A DNA stretch of 64,000 nucleotides, from positions 6,293,501 to 6,357,500 of the forward strand of contig LR746269.1 in assembly GCA_902729315.2 (NCBI GenBank), given 5' to 3'. Origin of the DNA: Spirodela intermedia (Eukaryota > Streptophyta > Magnoliopsida > Alismatales > Araceae). Numbering within the stretch: the stretch's first letter is position 1; every line of letters starts with the position of its first letter. Positions 61,328-64,000 of this stretch are shown in pieces. A program made the position numbers and the translations under genes. The notes below the pieces were generated by a model. That model was given only the letters and a program-made list of their open reading frames with translations. It made no database searches and was not told the origin of the DNA.

Positions 61328-63243
61328 GAGTTCCTTCCCCTGGAAACTCCTTCCTCTGTCCTTCCAACTTTTCCTCAGGAAATTGAATCCACGAAAGAGA
61401 ATTCGAGGAGATCTAAGCGGCAGCGGCAAACGACGGCGACGGCGATGGCAGCGGCGGCGGCGGCAACGCGGAGGCGAAGTGCGGGAGGCGTCACGGGGGA
61501 GCTTTCTACCGTCGAGTGAAATGGATGAGGTTCTACCTTCGTCTGGTCTTCAGCGGGAAGAAGACCCGCCAGGGAAGACGCGTTTTCAGGTCGCACCTTG
61601 GCAGATTGGAATTATTTTCTCTAGAGAGAAAGAAGAAGTAAACGAGGTGACGGGGTGGAGTAGCCCTACCTGCATCCTCCCTCTCCCTCTCCCCCTCCCT
61701 CTCTGTCTGGGAGCCGGAAGTCGTCCCCACGGAAAAGACCTCCTTGCCGGCGCAACCAACGACGACCGATTCCATGCACAAGCGAGTGCGACGTCCAATC
61801 ACGGATTGCCACACGAACAATCTTTGAAGAAAAACCAGCTATATTTTAATAAACCAGTTGTATGCGTCTCGTACTAAGTCAGGTGGGCCCATTTGTGACG
61901 ACGCCATAGGCATGGGTGGGCCCCAGGACCGACTTTGCTGGCTCGCTCGCGCTACAAAACGAGAGCCTTGGGCCCATGAAATCAACAGTCCGCCGTCTGC
62001 TAGCGGCCCAGTCGTGAGCCCAGCGGCCCGTCGACATGACCTGGCAGCCGCTCGCTCTGCCTTCACGTGATCTACGTTAATACGTTATTGGGCCGGATCG
62101 CTTTACCGTTAATGATCCGGCAACGTTGCCCTTCACATGATGGGGACGTGGACGTGTACAATCTGTCCTAGACACGGCCAGGGCCCGACAGTGTCTTACC
62201 GAGTCCGCGTTTACTGGTCAACAGGTATTTTGAAGCATTACGGAATATTGCCTTTGCGTGCTCCGTTCAATTAATGTTAAATAAAATAATTAACACGTGG
62301 CATATTGAGGACAAGAAGGGAAACTTTGGGAAGTGGGTGGGTAGTTTTTTGGGCGAACTTTGGGTAATTTCTAAAATATTCAAAATCACTGTCCCCTCCC
62401 TCACAAGATAAATATAAATATTTTAAAGGAAAAATTACAAGACCAATGGAATCGGTTATGAAGATCCAAATGCAGCCCGCAGTCGGAAACCGCTTGGATT
62501 CTTCCGCCGAATCTTTCAGTGGAAGCGGATTCCCGAGGTCTCGAAGCTGGAGTTGCCCTCTAGGAAGGGCTTCTCTGGCGGCACTGATTGCCCGGGCGCT
62601 TTTCGTCGAATCCTAGCCGTTGATCTTCTTATCTGTTTCGAGATCCACCGTTGGATCGTCCTGATCGGCCTTTTTTTCGCGAACAGTTCGACCCATCTAA
62701 AGACAGCATAACCGATCTGACGGCAGAACGTTTTTTCTCATACGCCCGTCGTTATTCTATCTAGTATTTTTCATGTATAACCTACATATAACTTGACATA
62801 TGTACCAAAGCGTACACTCTGGTAAGGGCTAGCCATTTGTCGACACGTTGCTTCTCACTCTCTCTTTGTGTATCGACAAAAGGCATCAGTCCCCAGATTG
62901 TAAACATCCCGTGACCTGCTGTGGCCGGCTTTAATCAGGAATTCCCCGGTCTCTCTAGAACCCTTTTAGCTTTATCGAGAAGCTCGAAACGAATGAGGGG
63001 AGAGACCAGGAAGGAGAAGGAACGGCGATGGCGCAAGCGGAGGATTCGTCGTCATCATCGCCACCGGAGGGAAAAAGAAGACCATCAAAAGCCGCGCGCG
63101 TCGATGGCAAGCAACAGGAGGATTATTATACCTTACGATCTACAACAACGCCAGATCTTTCTATTGGATGGAGTACGAGAAAAGCCAAAAATGGAAGACA
63201 AGGTGTGGCAGGAACACAGGCGGCGGAGGAAGGAGGCGGAGAT
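61328..63243. other. Upstream region of the receptor-kinase gene, up to the patellin 3' end
   Basis: 1.9 kb. A GC-rich leader (about 61430-61500, CGGCGG repeats) is followed by a CTCCCT-rich stretch near 61677. GGGCC motifs lie at about 61887-62090, and an AT-rich part at 62270-62450. No supported gene. The patellin 3' UTR probably occupies the right end. Confidence 0.5.
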
Positions 63244-64000
63244 TCACGCGGAAGGCTTGCGGACGAAGTACCTGTAGGCTGCGACCTTCTTCCTGCGGGA
63301 TCCGGTGTTGTCGATGGAGATCACCATCTTCCCCGCTTCCCTGGAGGTATAGGAGTTGTGGATCGGCTCGTCGGCAGCGTTCATCCGCCTAGTCTTCTCG
63401 ATAACAACCGTGTAGCTGCTCTCCGCCGCAGGGATGTACTCAGCGCCGTAGTCCAGCTCCCAGCCGCCGACGACTATGTCCCAGGTTATCGTGGCACCGA
63501 CCTGGCAGCAGCAATGGCCAATCCGTATGAGTATTTCCATTCTCAAGGCGAAACACCGGGCAGCGACAGAGAAAACGGATCTCTCTCTCTCTTCCTAAAT
63601 GGAGAATTTCTTCAAGATGAATGAGGAGCACCTCGATCCCGTCAATTTCGAGGTTCACCCTCTCGCCGCCTTTGACGGCGAACTCCGACGCCGGCTTTGG
63701 TTGGCCGTTCTCCAAGTCCCCAGGTCGGCTCAGGCCGCCGTACTGGACGGGCACGTATTCGGGTCTGATGAACCTGGAAGGACCAGACGTGCTCAGGACA
63801 ACTGGGAAGAAAACGGAGAAGAGGGAGAACAATTGATCCCTAACAAATCCGGGAGAGGATTGATGAAATTAGCCTCTCACTTGTAAAGGATCTCGGCGAC
63901 ATTCCCCTCCTTGGCGATCACAAACTTGCTCTTAGTTCGTTGCGTTAGAAAGGGGCTGAACATCGAGTACAGCATGCTGAAATACCAGGGCACGTTGATG
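63244..64000 (-). CDS. Patellin (Sec14-GOLD protein), C-terminal part; continues off the right edge
   Basis: Patellins bind phosphoinositides through a CRAL-TRIO/Sec14 domain and act in membrane trafficking, cell-plate formation and auxin responses. Exons in view: beyond 64000 to 63881, 63773-63632 and 63501-63244. The first ends the Sec14 lobe (INVPWYFSMLYSMFSPFLTQ, then KFVIAKEGNVAEILYK). The second has FIRPEYVPVQYGGL and SEFAVKGGERVNLEI, opening the GOLD domain. The third has ITWDIVVGGWELDYGAEYIP, SYTVVIEKTRRM, SREAGKMVISIDNTGSRRKK and ends YRYFVRKPSA. Phases match and frames are open. The acidic N-terminus is outside the window. Confidence 0.95.

Noticed and set aside
63028-63624. 198-codon plus-strand frame near the right end
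   Set aside because: Overlaps the patellin exons in antisense; the minus-strand GOLD domain is clear, and this frame has no domain.

Overview
This window is nuclear DNA from a flowering plant. The genes are split by short GT-AG introns, intergenic DNA is AT-rich with many long (GA)n/(CT)n microsatellites, and LTR retrotransposon remains lie between and inside genes. Every recognisable gene is an angiosperm family. The lineage cannot be fixed from sequence alone; a monocot or early-diverging angiosperm is possible. I found no rRNA, tRNA, CRISPR array or prokaryotic feature.

Layout. 0.3-3.6 kb (-): 5' half of an AMP deaminase gene (FAC1-type), running off the left edge. 4.5-7.1 kb: LTR retrotransposon with a perfect 5-bp target duplication. 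7.5-8.1 kb (-): Em (group 1 LEA) gene with four 20-residue repeats. 9.0-12.2 kb (+): EBP1/PA2G4-like gene, divergent from Em. 13.5-34.1 kb (-): 23-exon importin-11-like gene whose introns carry a copia-type LTR element and a foldback element. 34.7-38.2 kb (+): ER-lumenal J-protein ERDJ3A/TMS1, divergent from importin-11 across 608 bp. 38.2-47.4 kb: the spacer between ERDJ3A and SGF11 has been tandemly duplicated. It carries two broken copies of the SGF11 last exon and a decayed Ty1/copia element. 47.4-48.8 kb (-): SGF11 of the SAGA deubiquitination module. 50.2-52.6 kb (-): gene for a 92-residue protein I cannot name. 53.4-54.4 kb (+): trihelix transcription factor of the SIP1/ASIL type. 57.9-61.3 kb (-): MRH1-like LRR receptor pseudokinase with a one-base frameshift and an apparent GC-AG intron. 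63.2-64.0 kb (-): 3' end of a patellin (Sec14-GOLD) gene, cut by the right edge.

The genes do not form one pathway. Two neighbour pairs match adjacent Arabidopsis genes as I recall them: EM1 with EBP1 (At3g51810/At3g51800) and the importin-11-like gene with ERDJ3A/TMS1 (At3g08960/At3g08970). That points to deep microsynteny and possibly shared promoters. Exon boundaries were read by eye; splice phases add up for every multi-exon model except the receptor kinase, where one extra base breaks the frame. I see no convincing new biological system. The most unusual structure is the duplicated SGF11 3' end.
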